Source of the DNA: Gentiana macrophylla
Taxonomy: Eukaryota; Streptophyta; Magnoliopsida; Gentianales; Gentianaceae
Direction: 5' to 3'
Assembly (NCBI GenBank): GCA_026214975.1
Contig: CM047806.1
Span: forward strand, 100,371,832 to 100,435,831
Length of the DNA: 64,000 nucleotides
In this document: one piece after another, positions 1 through 12,096 of the stretch
Position numbering within the stretch: the first letter of the stretch is position 1
Layout of the letters: each line of letters opens with the position of its first letter
The notes under the pieces: model-generated
What the model was told of the DNA's origin: nothing
Database searches by the model: none
Seen by the model: only the letters and a program-made list of their open reading frames with translations
Made by a program: the position numbers and the translations under genes

Positions 1-203
1 TGTAACTTAATTATCATATATGTTGATGTTAAAGTTGTTTATCATATATGTTGTAAATTTTTTTCCATTGTTATTGAATGTGTTATTTGAAAATATACAA
101 GTTTTTTGGGTGTTAATGTGATTACATTATTGTCCAAATGATTTTTAGTTTACGGTTTGTTTCCGTTTTAATCCATAAAGGAATATTGGGTGTCGGTGTT
201 GTT

Positions 204-321
204 GTAATGGTAATGATGTTACTGGTACTGTGTTAATGGTAATGGTAATGGTAATGGTAATGGTAATGATGTTGATGGTAATGGTAATGGTAATGGTAAT
301 GATGTTACTGATACTGTGTTA
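204..321. repeat. GGTAAT-type microsatellite with an internal duplication
   Basis: Runs of the hexamer GGTAAT are interrupted by a block reading GATGTTACTG(G/A)TACTGTGTTA, which occurs twice, once near each end. The locus is therefore a short imperfect tandem repeat plus a duplicated flank. Confidence 0.85.
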
Positions 322-1028
322 GTGTAAACGATGTGATTAAATTCGGCTTTCAATTAGTACGTCGAAAGGATATCGAATGAGAGCTCAAAATGAAGAGAAA
401 AAAAAAATATGAACTTTGGTAAAAGAATTTTGAAGAACGGTGTTCTAAATCAAAAAAGTTACGGTCGTTTATAAGGAAAACGCTCCGATTAATGAAAATG
501 TTTTTTTCGGCTTTCAAAATTTACGTCAGAAGGGTATCAAAAAAACAAGAATTTTGGTGAATTTTTTTATGATCGGAGTTCTACGTCAAAAGTTACTGAT
601 TGTTCAAAGAAAAAGAAAAAGAAAGAGCAGTAATAGTAATAGTAATAGTATGTTGTGCGTGCTTTACTTCAAGGGTATTTGTGTCCGTCGGATATTGTTT
701 GTCCTTTTAGCAACTAAAAAAAAGAGTGTGTCATGTTTATTTATTTTATATTAAAAAGTAGACTTTTGGCTCATTCACCATAATATTAAACAAATCGATT
801 CGCATAAATCAGAACATTTTCAAACATAAATCGTTTATAAAAACGCCGATTAGGCCTAACTCAACTAGAGCTGAGGTCTTGAGACTAGAAAGTCTCATGT
901 TCAAATCCTTTTTTGAAGGTAATAAATTGAGAGTCCTTCAGCAATAGTCTTAGGTTCAAATCATTTTGGAGATAATAATTTGAGAGTCCTTCAGCATTAT
1001 ATGTGGTGTGTTTGTCCCATAAGGAAAA

Positions 1029-1128
1029 GTTGTACTTACATTATATGGTGTGTTTGTCTATTATTGTGGTTGTAAATAGTTGTACCCACGTTATATGGTG
1101 TGTATGTCTACTATTGTGGTTGTAAATA
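1029..1128. repeat. 50-bp tandem duplication
   Basis: Two adjacent 50-bp copies (1029-1078 and 1079-1128), both starting GTTGTAC and ending TTGTAAATA, differ at only a few positions. No coding content. Confidence 0.85.
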
Positions 1129-1209
1129 GTTGTAGTATTATTCCTTTGATTCGTAATTGAAAAAAATCGTTTATAAATACAAAAACTATAAATCTTTAAT
1201 TAACGGAAG

Positions 1210-1462
1210 TAATTACAGAATATTAAAATAGAAAATAAATAACGCGACGTAATTACAGAATATTAAAATAGAAAATAAATAACATGAAAAGAAAAATTCA
1301 TATAAACTAGATCTAACAAAATAACTATTACCGTACAAATCGTTTATAAAAACAAAAATAATTAAACTGTTGGGAAAGTTTATCGTGTGTGGGGTGATTT
1401 ACGGAACACATCCGTAATTAACGGCAGTAATTACGGAATATTAAAACAGAAAATAAATAATG
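1210..1462. repeat. Threefold repeat of a 33-bp AT-rich motif
   Basis: The motif beginning TAATTACRGAATATTAAAA and ending AAATAAATAA occurs at about 1210-1242, 1250-1282 and 1427-1461. The first two are nearly adjacent. A second shared block (AAACTAGATCTAACAAAATAA) follows copies two and three, which suggests a larger local duplication. Confidence 0.75.
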
Positions 1463-2240
1463 CGAAAAAAATCGTATTATAAACTAGATCTAACAAAATA
1501 ACTTTTCTCAGAAAAATCATACTCAAAATGATCAAAAATGAAAGTACAATGCATAAAATAAAGGACTAGAGATAAAACCGAAGTGAGTTAAGCATTAATC
1601 ATTCCATTGCATATTACATCCTGTGAAAACCAAGCCAAGGCTTTTAAAAGATATATTCCGCTGCATAACTTTGTGAATCAAACTAGATGAGTAGCTTACT
1701 CCTCTGATCCAATCACTAGTCTGTTAATCAAGGAAGATGTTTTCAAAGAAAAAGAAGAGTTCATTCACCCCCTCCCTCTGAATTCTTCCAAGCCTTGTAT
1801 TACGGACCAATAATAATTTTATCTAATAAAATACACCTGTCGCACACGGGGGAAGCTAACGGGAATGAGATAAATACGAAAAATAAACTACGCTCGTTCT
1901 TCATAACGGCCTAGGACAACTTTTAATCCAAAAGAAAATAAATCATTCAATATTTATCTTATTGGTCGAGTCCATAATTAATCGGGTCTATATAATCATA
2001 TTAGATAAAAGTAAACCATCCAATCCGTACAATCATATCATATGAAAAGAATAAAATTTAAAACTATCAATTCGCATATTTTCATCCAATTAACAATTAA
2101 ATAATTATTAATTGAAAATAAAACTAACAATTAATTTTAAAATCAATATGTTGTTTTGAATTTTATAATTTAAAACCATTCCAAAATAAAAGTCAAAATA
2201 AAATTCTTTTATTTCATCCTTTTAATTCACTAACAAAGAG

Positions 2241-2768
2241 TGATGCATTTTGGTTCAACTTGAACTATAAGGCATCAACATTGACACATTAAAAAATTTG
2301 AATCGTTAAGGTTAACCTTAGGTCCATAACGTGGACCATAGGTTCAACCTTTTCATTCAAAAATTTGTCGGTTGATGTTGACCAACAAAGTTCAAACTAT
2401 TTGAACCTTATGGAGGTCATAGGACATACCAATGGTATTCACATGGCCATGACAAATACAAAAGAAAAACTAATTAATGACAAACACATCAATATGAACT
2501 ATATGGATTCACAAATACACAAAACATAACAAAAAAGATGAGACCCACCACCCATTTGTCAGTCGATGCCGACGCCGACAACAAGAGGACACGCCGCCCC
2601 CGGCCAGCCGGCCGGTGGTGTCGCCGATTGCTTTTCCTTTATTGTTTTTTCGATCATATCGTTTGTGAATCCAGATTATGCATATTCCACATGTGAGTAT
2701 TGTGATGAAAAATACTACGTAAATTAAAATTTGTTTATTGCTTAATTCAAAGACATCTCTGATACCAC
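2241..2768 (-). mobile_element. Putative internal leader of a truncated copia-type element, with primer-binding site
   Basis: Immediately left of the LTR at 2769 the minus strand reads TGGTATCAGAGA (2756-2767), one base from the LTR end. This matches the initiator-Met tRNA primer-binding site usual in plant copia elements. The sequence further left would then be the untranslated leader. No gag or pol frame follows and no second LTR is seen, so the element is truncated. The left limit is arbitrary. Confidence 0.5.
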
Positions 2769-3348
2769 TGTAAGGAAATCGACACGTTTACGTAGCGGAA
2801 CTCAAAAATTTGATTCCTTTTGACCAGATCGACTTTATTTAAACAATAAAGAAAGAGAAAGTAGATAAGATTCATACATGTGTAGTTGTGCACAGTTTTA
2901 AAATAGATCAGAGCTTTGCCTACGGTGTAGTTGTGCACGGAGCCGCATAAGTGTTCGGCCTCTATCGTTGATCCACACGAAACTCCCGCCGGAATCCTTG
3001 CTTGGATTGCTATTGTAAAACTACTAGACCGGTTTTCTCTCTCTCTCAAACTCTCTCTAGAAAGCTTTATTATTTTCTAGTAAAATAATACTTGTGTAAT
3101 TGTGATACAAATGAGCTTGGCACCCTTACTTATATTGGGGAAGTGGCGTCCCATGTATCTCCCAAATTCATAGGGTGAAGCTTCTTCCTTGGAGTGTGGA
3201 GAAAATAAACATTTTTCCCATAAAATTAGGAACTAAGGAATTAAATCTCTTTTATTGATTCATCGCTTTTATTTAATATCTTATATTAAATAATTCATTA
3301 ATTATATTGCAAAATACATGTGTATCATATATACACATATATGGCTCA

Positions 3349-3443
<95 letters not shown>

Positions 3444-4590
3444 GGATATTTAATCTACATAATTAATATCTTGTATTATTTATTCATAATAAATAAATAT
3501 CAGTATATTAATTTATCAATATAAAACTTTATAGTCGGGATAAACAATTCCTCATTTGGTCATCACTATAACCACAATTTAATTCCGGCTAGATGTTCAT
3601 ATGTGTGTGACCCGATAGTATTCCGAATATGTTGGTCGTAAGTATCAAGTACATTTACCAAATTAAAATTCTCTTCACACATAACGATCATGATTAGCGT
3701 CTAACAACACGTCATGACCCTCAATCATCGGAAGAGTCAAGTGCATTGACTACTACCTTTCATGTGAAGTGGATACCGTGTAAATAGAATCCTATCGCTG
3801 ATATAATATCCATACAGTCATGGCTCGAGTGTTAAAACATTAACGAACGTATCTTATAATTTGGATATCCTACTCTCTCGAAGTAACTCATTACTTATAC
3901 TTTGCAAAGACTTTCAAGAATAAGACATTCCTTATAAGAAGACCATTTCGGATATTTACTCCTACTATTAGGATAAACGATTTTCGGACAAACAACAAAA
4001 ATCCTACGCATTCTTTAATATCATACACAAGTACTATCGCATGATCGCCCCGTGATTAGGGGAAACCTCAATAACGTCAAAGAATGACAATCCATATAGT
4101 GATGTTATGAAGACTTAAGGATAATTACACAACCGTCATGAAGTGTGACACTTAATAAAGTAAGTGGGTCAATCTAATGTATGCATTCTCTAATACACGT
4201 CCACGTATAGTCTAAGTGTCCATACACTTTGATAGATGATATAGATCTCCATCTTCATAAGACAGAAGACATTTAATACGTGCTAGTCTAACTGTACCAT
4301 TAATGTCCCATTTAATAGTATATACGACTAGAGATGTTTAAGTACTAAACAATATAAAGTGAGTTGAGATCTCATCAACTATAATCAGTATCATTTTTTC
4401 TCTATCACATTTTAATAATAGGGACACTATCATATATACAGTAATAAATTGGTTTATGCAATAATCAGAGTATATAATAACAAAAGTGCTTTTACTATTC
4501 ATAAATATTACATAAACTAAAACGACTGTAATTGAACCGACCCGGTCAGAAATGGTCCGACCCGATTGGGTTTAGGACACTAATTCAACA
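2769..4590 (-). mobile_element. LTR of a copia-type retrotransposon (5' LTR, minus orientation)
   Basis: A 1822-bp segment begins TGTAAGG and ends ATTCAACA on the plus strand, so in element orientation it starts TGTTGAATTAGTG and ends ...TTACA, the usual TG...CA LTR ends. The adjoining primer-binding site marks it as a 5' LTR on the minus strand. It contains an (AC)n(AT)n microsatellite. It abuts older copia coding sequence at 4591. The bases either side do not form a target duplication, as expected if the left part of the element is lost. Confidence 0.6.
3349..3440. repeat. (AC)n(AT)n compound microsatellite
   Basis: About nine AC dinucleotides run directly into about 37 AT dinucleotides ending at 3440. 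Length is likely variable between alleles and prone to assembly error. Confidence 0.95.
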
Positions 4591-5125
4591 GATATTGTCC
4601 AGGTTTGGCATGTCAGTTGCCAAGTCTATAGATATTCCTATTGCACCAAATACTCATATGTCTATTTATGTTTGACAATCATCTAAAGAGAAGGAATACA
4701 TGTTTAAGGTTCCATATGCTAGTGCAATACGATGTCTGATGTATTCTATGGTTAGCACCAGACTTGATCTAGCACAAGCTGTCGGTGTTGTCAGCGGGTT
4801 TATGGCTCAACCTGGGAAGGAACATTGGAGAAATGTGAAAAGGATGTTCAGGTACCTTAGGGGTACATCTGATACTAGTGTTTAGTCATAGGGTTCTGTG
4901 TTTCTGATTATGTTGAAGAAATAGACAGCAGGAAATCAATGACTGGTTATGTTTTCACTTTGGGTGGTTCTGTAGTAAGTTGGAAGGAAACTTTGCAAGA
5001 AACGGTGGTATTACCTGCTACTGTAACAGAATATATGGCATTGACAGAAGCATCCAAAGTGGGAATCTGGTTAAAGGGACTAGCCAGTGATTTGGGTCTG
5101 ACATGTGGGTTTTTGCTTCAACTGT
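4591..5125 (+). pseudogene. Degenerate Ty1/copia polyprotein fragment (RT end and RNase H)
   Basis: Two open stretches (4700-4885 and 4939-5125) translate to recognisable copia pol sequence. The first has the RNase H-proximal block with YASAIRCLMYSMVSTRLDLA and HWRNVKRMFRYLRGT. The second has DSRKSMTGYVFTLGGSVVSW followed by ATVTEYMALTEASK, the position where copia RNase H has its conserved EAEY(M/I)A motif. A stop codon and frame change separate them, and nothing upstream or downstream of pol is preserved. It is an old fragment, truncated on its left by the LTR at 2769-4590. Confidence 0.85.
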
Positions 5126-6907
5126 ACCTTTATAGAAAATTCACCATTTGTGTAATTTTTTTTGGAAAATCTTTTGTGTAAATTAATCATTGTCACCTCA
5201 CAAAGAAAAGTCATATAGTTTGCACACAGATAAGTCACAGAGAATTCTATGTCTATAGAGAAAACTCATTGAGAATTTCGTGTGCACAGAGAATTGTTTA
5301 TAAGATTTTTTGTCCCCCGATTGTGAATTGAGGTGAGTCTTGTATAGTCATAAACCAATTGGTTTTAGTAAAATGGCAAGCGCTTGATTTTAACATCAAT
5401 CAATTTGAGGAGTTCATATACGTGACATTAATATCATGACCCCATACTGTAAATCATCAAACTGCATGTGTGGCCAGGATCCTGCCACGTATATAAACTC
5501 CTCAAACTGAGTAACTATACAATATACTTACACAGAGAATTCTCTACGACACAGATAAATCTCATAAGAATTTGGGTGCGGAGGATCTTCTATAGTTAAT
5601 TGTTTATTAGGACATTTACACATTTTGATTCAAATAATAGTCCAGCTTACTCTTTCATAAGGCATTAAGGACAACTCTAATAAATAATACCTAAATTACC
5701 CTCAGTAACCAATATTCTTTCGCTTACACCGTTGCAAACATCTGATTCCCAAAAGCATAGAAAATCTGATATAGTAGGGTTGGGTTTACTTTGCTCCTGA
5801 CACTCTTATCGGCTCCAAACGGCAAAGAATTTCTACCCCGTCTCCTTAAAAACTCTCATCAGTATCATGCACATCTGCAGCAATCGCAGTTGCTTACTTA
5901 CGACCCTGGCATTGCTGAAATAGGCCCTTCGATTCTGATCCATTGTGTTCCAAACTCCAACCAGAACGGTGATATGAGAGATTGACTTGGATAACTTGAA
6001 GGAACGGCTTGAAGAGAAAACCGAGATAAGTAAACATCACAAGACTCGCGGTGACTATGCTCCAGCAGGCAGAAGCTGCCTAAGCCCAAGTCAAACTTTC
6101 AACTCCAACTTTTGTATGTGGAGCCCGTGTCAATTTATAACTGTGATTTAATTGTTACAATGATAAATACTTTCATATCCAATCTTTTCTTCTTTTACCT
6201 GAAGTTGATCATACATCCATCTTTTTAGCTATGCCTTCATCCATGTCTTCCCTTAATAGATCAAAGGCTTATTTATTGATACCAAAGTTAGCCTTCAGTG
6301 TCAAGAGATAGGTTTGTGAAAAAGAAGACGCCTTAACCGTGATGTGGCTAATCAAAATTACGACGTCCTGTTTATGTAGTCAAAGAGTAATATAATGTTT
6401 GATTTGTGCATCCATCCATGGCTGCAATCTGACTGTTGAGATCATGTGTTGTTTTCAGCATGGCTGGCTGTCCTTTTGGTGAGAGTTGCCATTTCGTTCT
6501 ATTCTCCGGATGGCTACAAAAAGTTGCTATTGGGAGTTTATTAGTAGTATGATCGAAAGACGTCTGTCTATCATGTTCATGTACAATTAAACTCCAATAA
6601 ATTTGTTGCGTCACATGAACTAATTTTGTGTATTTGTGGTTGTCTACTTTGTGTATGAGTTTTTTTTTATTGATCTTTGACAAAACCTTAGAATGAGAAT
6701 CAGTATTGAAATTCTATTGAATCTTAATTCATTGTAAACTATAAATGTATCATGAGTTGTACAACTGAAAACGTTGTCTAAATATTAATTCTGCAGACAT
6801 ACTGAGTAACTACTTCTTTCCTAATAGCTAAAAAGTACAATGTGTCTATAGCATCAAATTCCTACACCATATTCTATCTCTACAATAAGGATAAAATGTA
6901 GGGATAT
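5126..6907. other. No gene recognised
   Basis: AT-rich sequence. Several copies of CACAGAGAATT occur between 5220 and 5580. A moderately GC-rich patch at 5780-6090 is open for short distances on both strands (5791-5985 plus, 5898-6089 minus), but neither translation matches a family I recognise. It may be a worn gene fragment. Confidence 0.4.
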
Positions 6908-8644
6908 TGTTGGTCCCTTGGAAAGGCTAACACAAGTTTAGAAGGGGGGGAGGGGTGAATAAACTTGTCACCAAAAACTTTCCCAAAACTGAAAGTACCC
7001 CAGGAACTGAGTTTCTTCTAAACTTAAACTGATGCTCAGTTCAGTTTTGTTCATGTCCCTTAACTTGTGCGGAGTTCAGCTAAATCAACTGAGTATAAGT
7101 CAATACTGACTTATTCTTAGTCTAGTCAACTGGCAGCGGATAGAACTAGCCTTTAGTGCAATAGATGTGTCAATAAAGATCTGAACCTCCTGTATATCAG
7201 TTTGGTGCTGACTCAGTGTCTAATGTTTGCTGAGTGAAGTGATGAAGTGATTATGCAATAATTAAAACAATCACAGCACAAATGTAAATGCATAAAGTAA
7301 ATCAACACAAGATTTGTTTATGGACGTTCTGGGTGGTGTAATCCCGTACGTCTCCCCTTCTCCTATGGTGTAGGAGGTATCACTAGAATCTTGAGATAAC
7401 CGTTACAAAATCCTAGCACAATGGCAGTCCTTCACGACACCTTAGTTTCACTGTCTACACATAATGAAGAAAGGTAGGATTGCTCCCTTCATTTTGCACA
7501 CTGATCCTTCGGAGGTGGAATGAATCCTTCACCAGCTCACCACTGACATACACACAGTCTGCAGACTTCCCAACAGCTGTGGCAACCGAGTTGCAACCGT
7601 ATGAGGGAAGGTGGAATTGCTCTCCTCAAACTATGCACAGCCAACCCTTTTTCACAAAGGTTAGGTTTATAATTAATCAAAAGATTAATTCAGTGAGCTG
7701 TCTGATTCTCCTGATATAGCGTTGTAGCTCCAAGATGCCTTCTTCCCCCTTAATGGGTTACTGGATCTTTCTTTTAAATCTCCAAGGCAATTCTGTTGGC
7801 TTCCCCTTTTCTAAATATGAAATCTGATTTTCTGGATCTGGATCTTTAGATATGTGCTTTTCAAAACTTCTCCGATCCTCTCCCTCCTTTTCAATCCTTT
7901 TTCTCTGTGTATTTATAGGGGTGATGTAACGGTCAACTAGTTCTTGTAGCCGTTACATTTATCGTTTAGCCAACGTTCATATGTACGACCTTTTGTCGTT
8001 TGGTCAGTTCAAATTCAACAAGGCCTTAACTCAGTTTTCTACTCTTCTTCAAAACTGAGTACCTTGTATCCTTGACATCCGACTTTTATTGACTAAGTCG
8101 GAGTACACCATTCAGCTTCCTTCTTCTCCTGATAACTGATAATCTTTGTCCTTAATATTACTCAATTTTACATGATCTAAAGTTCAGTTTCAGGTCACCA
8201 CAGACTTGCCTGAATCCTGACTTATAGTCACAACTTAATCGATTTAAATCGAGTTTGCCACCTCGCTTCTTGATCTTCGACAATCGAGTCTGTGTCCTCG
8301 CTTCTTGATCTTAGTAAGCCAACCGAGTCTGTGATCCTCAAAGAAACTTATCTTCTTGATTTTTCTCATAATCGGTCTGAGAGCCCTCGATTCTTCATAA
8401 GTATACTCGCTTTGCTCGACTCAAATTGTTTGTCTAGTTCCTATCTATTACAATGCTTGTCTAAAACAACCTATACAAAGTTCAGACTCTAGATAGAACT
8501 TATACACTTTTCTCTAGACTGTTTCTTGCTTCTTCTTTTATTATGCACTATAATAGATAGTTATGATTTCATCATCATGGGTTATAAGTGATCTTATTAA
8601 TTACGTGACGAATCATCATCAAAACACAAATATTATTTCCAACA
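6908..8644. mobile_element. Solo LTR of an LTR retrotransposon, TSD GATAT
   Basis: The segment starts TGTTGGTCCC and ends TTTCCAACA, so the six terminal bases (TGTTGG/CCAACA) are inverted and follow the TG...CA rule. It is flanked by a perfect 5-bp target duplication GATAT (6903-6907 and 8645-8649). It is 1737 bp long, with no coding domain and no second LTR, which fits a solo LTR left by LTR-LTR recombination. A TATA-like ATTTATAGGGG at 7911 could be the LTR promoter if the element is read on the plus strand. The family is not assigned. Confidence 0.88.
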
Positions 8645-8649
8645 GATAT

Positions 8650-9037
8650 AACCAAAAATACACTCCACTAGCCTCCTCATCCCTTCCCTACAATAGGGAC
8701 CATGAATAGTGTCACCCCAAATATAGGGTGATACTGTAGCTCACCCTATATATTTTTTATTCATTCTTTCTCTCTTTCTCACAAAAATTAATTATGAAAA
8801 AATTGTTTATAGATAAAGAATAGATTTTTAATGGTGTAAGGATAAAGATATGGATGCTGATGTAGAGTACTCTGATTTTAGTTGCAGTAAAGTAGGGATA
8901 TGTATTTTTATAGTATTTTTAAGGATAGGGATAAGGACTTTGATGCTAATACTCTGGTATGTATGTATTGATGAGTCCAATTCTTCATTATATACTATAT
9001 ATGCAGAATACATTCCTTGTATTATGTCCACACACAC
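8650..9037. other. Unique left flank of the tandem array
   Basis: AT-rich sequence before the first repeat unit. The only structure noted is a short hairpin with arms ATAGGGTGA/TCACCCTAT around 8726-8752. No gene is recognised. Confidence 0.4.
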
Positions 9038-9119
9038 AAAAAAAACATCATCATTGGTTGTCAGAGTTATGTCCACACAGATGCATTCTATGCTTAAAAT
9101 GGTAAAATTCATCAATAGA

Positions 9120-10330
9120 TAAGTTCAAAAGTGAACACACTTTTATATGTCTATTTGATTCATTTATTTTTGCAACAATGAACCTAAACAGTAAACTACA
9201 ACAACGAATTGTGAACCAAAAACAGTGAACTACAATTGTAAACTTCTAAAATTGAACTCAAAAAGTAGAACCAGTAACGTGAAGTAAGTGTGAAACAATG
9301 ACCCAGAGTGTTTTGAAATCAAACAGGGAACCACAAGCAAAGGAACTACAATTGTAAACTCCTAAAAGTGAACTCAAAAGTGGACTAACAATAGTAAACT
9401 TGAGATAGTGAACCACAAAAGTGAACTACAATCGTAAACTACTAAAAGTGAACTTTGGATTGAAGTGAATTGGTAATGTGAAGTATGTATGAAATAGTGA
9501 GCCAGTGTTTTGAACTCAAATAGTGAACCATGAGCAGTGAACTACAATTATAAAGTCTTAAAAGTGAACTCAAAAAGTGCTCTAACAATACTAAACTTCA
9601 AATAGTGAACCACAAACAAAGGAACTACGATTGTAAACTACTAAAAGTGAAATTTGGTTTGAAGAGAATTAGTAATGTGAAGTAGGTGTGAAACAATGAA
9701 CCAAGTGTTTTGAACCCAATGAAAAATAATGAACTGAGTATTTGTGCTAAAGCTAAGTCATAATCTTTGTTGCAAATTGTAATTGATTGGGAAGAATAGA
9801 GTTGAGATCATTGTTGATATGAACTAAAATAGTGAACTACAACAACAATGAATTACAATAACAAAGGAACTACAAACAAACAAAGAACTAAAAAAGTGAA
9901 CTCGCCAAAAGAACTCAAACAAAGAACTAACAATAGTAAACTTCCAATGGTTAACTATAATAGTGAACTACAATTATAAACTCCTAATAGTAAACTTTAG
10001 TTTGAAGTGAATTAGTAATTTGAAATAGGTGTGAAACAGTGAATCAGAGTGTTTTGAACAAAATGAAAAACAGTGAACCAAATTAATTTGCTAACTAATA
10101 GTGAATAAGTAGATTTAAGGTTCAGAGTTACCCAATAACATTGTATTACTACATCGAAACATTAGACCAGTCAGGAAAGTGGACAAAAACATCTCATCAT
10201 TTATGCTTAGGTGTTAAACACCGAACCAAAGTGTCTTCACTCAATGTAAAACAGTGAACTAGAGTATATTTCTAGCTAACAAAGAACAAGTAGATTTAAG
10301 TATCAGAGTTACCCAATAACAGTGAATTAG
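9120..10330. repeat. Degenerate AGTGAAC-type repeat field, unit 1
   Basis: About 1.2 kb saturated with variants of CAGTGAACTACAA, GTAAACT and AAAAGTGAACT. A longer period of roughly 200 bp is marked by recurrences of GAGTGTTTTGAA near 9307, 9505, 9705 and 10038. No coding frame. Confidence 0.8.
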
Positions 10331-11063
10331 TACATTGAAACATGATTTCATTAACTCTATTGCGAACTCCGAATGTGCACTTTTCTTCACCTTAACTTTA
10401 TTCTTCTTGACAATGATTTCATTTCCTCAGAATTCGTTTAGTTGAGTCCTCTTATGCTTCCTCTTCTTCTTCTTTGCAACCTACCTATCTTACTTGGATT
10501 ATTCATTTGGTGTATAAGTAGAATTTGTTTCACTCGTGGGTCGGAGATTTGAAAAAAGATTGATGGCTGCATCTTTTTTTTGATCATGGGTAGAATTTGA
10601 GTCTTTTTAGTTGCTGGTGTGTTTGCTTTTAAGTTTCTCAACCGAATGGACAGTAATTTTGTTTTAGTTATCTCTGTTTTTTCTATTTTTATGTAAACAT
10701 TGGAATTTTCCCAAGCATCTTGCTTGTATTTTCTTTTAATAAATTTGTGTTTGCTTTAAAAATTAATTAATTATTGAGGATAGTATAGTCTAACTTATAT
10801 TTAAATAGGAAGATTTTGGTTATTATAGTTTTGCGGTGAAAAACTATAAATACCGATGTGAACTATAAATAGTGAACTAAGTATGAGCGAACATACCATT
10901 GTTGATATATCCATACATGTATGTGGAAAAATTACGTATCATGTTTCCTAAACTATTGGAATCAGAATATGTTTCCAATAATCGAATGATTGTATTAGTA
11001 AGAGCTGATTTGAAAGTATTTTAAGGGAACTCATCCAATCCCAAACAAAAAAACATTACTACT

Positions 11064-11174
11064 TCAGTATTTGATAAGAGCGAGAACTTCAAGTTGAGGG
11101 CCAAGCTTTTCTTCAGCAGCATTTTCAGCATTAAGCCTGAGTTTAGCAAGCTGCTTCTTTCTTTCATAAAGAAC
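11064..11174 (-). pseudogene. RPL13A: Ribosomal protein L13a (uL13) last-exon fragment, copy 1
   Basis: The minus strand reads 36 codons and a stop that match the C-terminus of cytosolic ribosomal protein uL13/L13a: [20 protein letters not shown] followed by [14 protein letters not shown] and a stop. The family ends in a similar lysine-rich helix and a terminal KY. Upstream on the minus strand (11175 to about 11700) is T-rich, intron-like sequence ending TTAAG at the presumed acceptor. Downstream is AT-rich sequence like a 3' UTR. The rest of the ~206-residue protein is absent, so this is a genomic gene fragment, not a processed copy. It is intact over its length in this unit. Confidence 0.85.
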
Positions 11175-12096
11175 CTTAATGTGCATTAAAACAAAAGCAA
11201 AAAGGTCAGGCAAGAACGAAATTCATTCAAAAGTTCATTGTACAACAAGACAACAAAAAACCTTTCACGAATCACGTCACATGCTAGTATATGCTTGGTA
11301 AATCAAGGAAAGGAAGGTACACAATAACTTGATAAGAGGGTATCCACACAATTTTAAGTGAAGAAAAGGTCAGTTAATGACCATTATATCAGCTTGAAAC
11401 AACAAATGTCAGTAACACAAACATCAGTCTTCACATACTCTATAAAAGATAAGAAGAAACACACAAATTGCAGGCTTCAGATGCAGTATGCCGGATTGTT
11501 GCATATAAGTCGGCATAAAGATGAACATTTCTGTTTTCAGTATTTAAAACATAAAAATAAAAATAAAAACATTTTTCTGGGTCGTTACCCAAAATCGGTG
11601 TAAAAACATAATTGAAGGTGAGACTATTGCTGAAAACATAAAAACATTATGTTTAAGGATATCAAACCACCAATTGAAGGAAAACACCTGAAAAATGAGG
11701 CTCGGATTTGTGATTATACAAGCAAAAAGAGAAGAAGACCCACCATGGTTAAAACCCCGGTTCCGAAAATTGTCGAATCAAGTAATTCGATTGGGATGAT
11801 TAGCAATGATGTGTGATTTCAACCCTATTGCGTTGGGATGATTTGCAATTATGTGCGATTTCAACCCTATTGCGATGAACTGTGATTTCAAGCCGATTGC
11901 ATGATTTCAAGCAGATTTTGGAATGCGAGAATCGATATAGGTATAAGAACAAAAGACGGGAAATGACTTTGAAAATGTAATTAATTTTAATTTATTTTTA
12001 TGCAGTTTATTAGTTTTCTCTATAAAAAAATAGTTTTTTTCGCTGGGTGTGAGGGTTTTTTTGGGGGGAGGGGTGGGGGCTCTATAAAAAAACTTG

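Larger units (their letters stand above)
1..2240. other. AT-rich intergenic DNA, no gene recognised
   Basis: No protein-coding region, RNA gene or complete mobile element is recognised. Apart from the short tandem repeats listed separately the stretch is AT-rich and low in complexity. Short open frames in it have no recognisable domain. Confidence 0.5.

Noticed and set aside
2570..2640. GC-rich CCGGCCAGCCGGCCGG block as a CpG island or promoter
   Set aside because: Very short, in a probable retroelement leader, with no gene attached.
3318..3524. 68-codon frame of alternating Ile and Tyr
   Set aside because: It is a translation of the (AT)n microsatellite.
5791..6089. Possible small gene in a GC-richer patch
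   Set aside because: Frames on both strands are short, and no start, splice or family evidence separates them from chance.
8726..8752. Small hairpin ATAGGGTGA/TCACCCTAT
   Set aside because: Only 9-bp arms in AT-rich DNA; could be a remnant of a MITE but no ends or duplication are visible.
9120..10330. CRISPR-like array of short repeats
   Set aside because: Repeats are degenerate, spacing is irregular, and the host is a plant nuclear genome.
11358..11603. Repeated plus-strand frames (81-94 codons) with almost the same protein in units 1, 3, 4 and 5 (also at 19089, 23072, 27048)
   Set aside because: They lie antisense to the RPL13A-derived intron, have low-complexity Lys-rich composition, and recur only because the unit is duplicated.
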